Below, piece after piece: positions 7,017 to 7,760 of a DNA stretch of 7,760 nucleotides. The notes beneath the pieces are model-generated. The model was not told the DNA's origin, ran no database searches, and worked only from the letters and a program-made list of their open reading frames with translations. The stretch's first letter is position 1. Each line of letters opens with the position of its first letter. The DNA is from CAYUEQ01 sp964443805. GTDB lineage: Bacteria; Bacillota_I; Bacilli_A; RF39; UBA660. The DNA is taken from assembly GCA_964443805.1 (NCBI GenBank), contig CAYUEQ010000044.1, positions 1-7,760 of the forward strand. The letters run 5' to 3'. Both the position numbers and the translations under genes were made by a program.

Positions 7017-7046
7017 ATCATAATAAAGAGAAAAAGTATAAATCAA
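7017..7046 (-). promoter_or_regulatory. Candidate sigma-A promoter for mutS
   Basis: Minus strand: -35 TTGATT (7041-7046), 18-bp spacer, -10 TATGAT (7017-7022), 22 nt from the mutS ATG and just before its AGAGGTG site. It lies immediately downstream of the terminator at 7048-7075, as expected if mutS has its own transcript. An alternative -10 TATTAT would give a poorer 15-bp spacer. Confidence 0.5.
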
Positions 7047-7047
7047 C

Positions 7048-7075
7048 AACAAAAAACAGTTGTAATCAACTGTTT
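7048..7075 (-). terminator. Rho-independent terminator of the lectin-fold gene
   Basis: Minus strand: AAACAGTTG, loop ATTA, CAACTGTTT (7054-7075), followed by further Ts and GTTG. The 9-bp stem with a 4-nt loop and T-run is a good terminator for the leftward gene ending at 7133, 57 nt away. A hairpin with a 4-nt loop is also found downstream of variable regions in some diversity-generating retroelements, but the T-run makes the terminator reading simpler. Confidence 0.75.
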
Positions 7076-7132
7076 ATTATCTATAAATTATTAATTTTTG
7101 AATTTTAGGAAGAAAATATATTTAAATATAGT

Positions 7133-7760
7133 TTATTCAAGTGCTAACAAAACTCTAAACCCGTAGCCGCTGCTCGCATCGCCTGTATAGCGATCGAAAG
7201 CAAAGGCACCCGCCTTTGAACCAATATTGCCACTACCACCACGGAGGAACCAGACAGAAATAGAGTAAGGAAAGGATGATCGGTCACCATACCATCCTCC
7301 ATTTTCATTCGTTCCAAATTCTAATAATGTTTCTCTTGTTGCATCTCCTAAAACTCCTCTTCCATGCGTCAAATTACTTATATCGTACTTATAACTATCA
7401 TAATACTTTAATTCTGGCACTTCACCCCATGTTCCTGATGAACTATTGGCATTAAATATTCCTAGTGGTGTTCCTACACTTTGTACTATTTGTCCCATCA
7501 TATATTCCCATACTCCTCCACTCATATCATATATTCCATATATATTTCCAGTGGTACTTGCTCCTGTTGCTTCTAAAGTAAGATTTGGATATGGATGTGG
7601 GCAACTAGTTATGTTAGTTGCTGTATTTGGGGCTCCTGATGAACAGCCGGTTTCTGTTTTATTTCCGTCAGCATATGACGTACGATAATTATTTATATAT
7701 AATTGTTTATTTTCGTCTTGATAGTTATCATTTCCATATTTACCGTATTTACTATGTGAA
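7133..7760 (-). CDS. FGE-sulfatase/C-type-lectin-fold protein, 5' end outside window
   Basis: The frame is open from the right edge (codon at 7759), so the ATG at 7525 is internal; 208 codons are visible and the N-terminus is missing. GNIYGIYDMSGGVWEYMMG (visible residues 71-89) matches the YGLYDMxGNVWEW motif of formylglycine-generating-enzyme-like domains. The end, WFLRGGS (170-176), AGAFAF (183-188) and GYGFRVLLAL (198-207), matches the RGGS...GFRV ending. No Cys lies in the C-terminal part, where true FGE has its catalytic pair (visible Cys only at 39 and 53), so I infer a binding or surface protein rather than an enzyme. It is rich in Gly, Asn, Ser, Thr and Tyr, which suits an exported protein. 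The last third shows sharply different codon use (see the entry at 7151-7285). A terminator follows; the upstream neighbours are unknown. The fold assignment is fairly secure, the role is not. Confidence 0.75.
   Translation of the reverse strand, partial: SHSKYGKYGNDNYQDENKQLYINNYRTSYADGNKTETGCSSGAPNTATNITSCPHPYPNLTLEATGASTTGNIYGIYDMSGGVWEYMMGQIVQSVGTPLGIFNANSSSGTWGEVPELKYYDSYKYDISNLTHGRGVLGDATRETLLEFGTNENGGWYGDRSSFPYSISVWFLRGGSGNIGSKAGAFAFDRYTGDASSGYGFRVLLALE
7151..7285 (-). other. Candidate DGR variable region at the 3' end of the lectin-fold gene
   Basis: This segment encodes visible residues 159-203 (GDRSSF... to GYGFRV), the ligand-face end of the lectin-like fold. By hand count, GC is about 55% at 7161-7260, against about 37% in the preceding 180 bases of the gene and about 18% in the following intergenic DNA. 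Adenine on the coding strand is about 16% (20 of 129 at 7157-7285), against about 43% in the first 230 visible coding bases. Fifteen of 46 codons in residues 156-201 end in C (GAC, TCC, TAC, GTC, TTC, CTC, CGC, AGC, GGC...), as expected if AAC codons in a template were randomised at their adenines. Codon use returns to AGA GTT TTG TTA GCA at the very end. In diversity-generating retroelements such regions sit exactly here. The template repeat and reverse transcriptase are not in this window; recombination among paralogues could also explain it. Confidence 0.5.

Noticed and set aside
6851..7108. Plus-strand open frame of 85 codons
   Set aside because: It is antisense to the mutS start and runs through the mutS promoter and a terminator hairpin; no Shine-Dalgarno or recognisable domain.
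7117..7130. 14-bp palindrome TATATTTAAATATA just after the lectin-fold gene stop
   Set aside because: It is made only of A and T in an 18% GC spacer, so it is likely chance; the real terminator hairpin is at 7048-7075. It would merit another look only if a DGR is confirmed.
7151..7285. GC-rich segment as a piece of recently transferred DNA
   Set aside because: The change is confined to the last part of one domain, stays in frame, keeps the fold's scaffold motifs, and shows adenine depletion with NNC enrichment rather than a uniform composition shift. Recombination among paralogues remains possible.
7446..7688. Plus-strand open frame of 80 codons
   Set aside because: It is antisense to the conserved YDMSGGVWEY part of the lectin-fold gene, whose family motifs are clear on the other strand.
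1..7760. CRISPR arrays, tRNA/rRNA genes, insertion sequences
   Set aside because: I saw no regularly spaced direct repeats, no tRNA or rRNA signatures and no transposase; nearly all the sequence is accounted for by protein genes.

Overview
The window is AT-rich, tightly packed bacterial chromosome. The composition, the Shine-Dalgarno-preceded starts, the Gram-positive-type deformylase and a SpoIVB sporulation peptidase point to a low-GC Firmicute (Bacilli, Erysipelotrichia or a related gut lineage) from a spore-forming line. All genes read through with the standard bacterial code; every Trp codon I checked is TGG.

Layout. At 1-411 (+) is the 3' part of a peptide deformylase gene. It converges on spoIVB (434-1405, -) across a 28-bp perfect palindrome that contains both stop codons and should terminate both transcripts. 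Upstream of spoIVB on the minus strand is a three-gene overlapping operon, nusB-xseA-xseB (3340 to 1470), with its own promoter and a terminator that overlaps the xseB stop. At 3341-3452 back-to-back promoters drive nusB leftward and a divergent kinase-fold protein (3453-4172, +) rightward. That gene ends 11 nt inside a small two-helix membrane protein gene (4162-4470, -), which is the second gene of an operon led by mutS (4473-6995, -). A terminator hairpin and a mutS promoter fill 6996-7132. From 7133 to the right edge is the C-terminal part of a minus-strand protein with a formylglycine-generating-enzyme (FGE)/C-type-lectin-like domain.

How the genes work together. Most of the window is housekeeping: N-terminal methionine processing (def), transcription antitermination (nusB), exonuclease VII (xseA, xseB) and mismatch repair (mutS). 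The order nusB-xseA-xseB-spoIVB looks like a condensed form of the Bacillus nusB-folD-xseA-xseB-ispA-dxs-tlyA-argR-recN-spoIVB-spo0A neighbourhood.

The most interesting part is the last 130 or so bases of the lectin-fold gene (7151-7285). Here GC rises to about 55%, the coding strand is depleted of adenine (about 16% against about 43% earlier in the same gene), and NNC codons are enriched. They encode the RGG...AG.F...GFRV end of a lectin-like fold. This is what adenine-directed mutagenesis by a diversity-generating retroelement (DGR) would leave in a variable region. No template repeat or reverse transcriptase is in the window, so the DGR call is an inference. All counts were made by hand.
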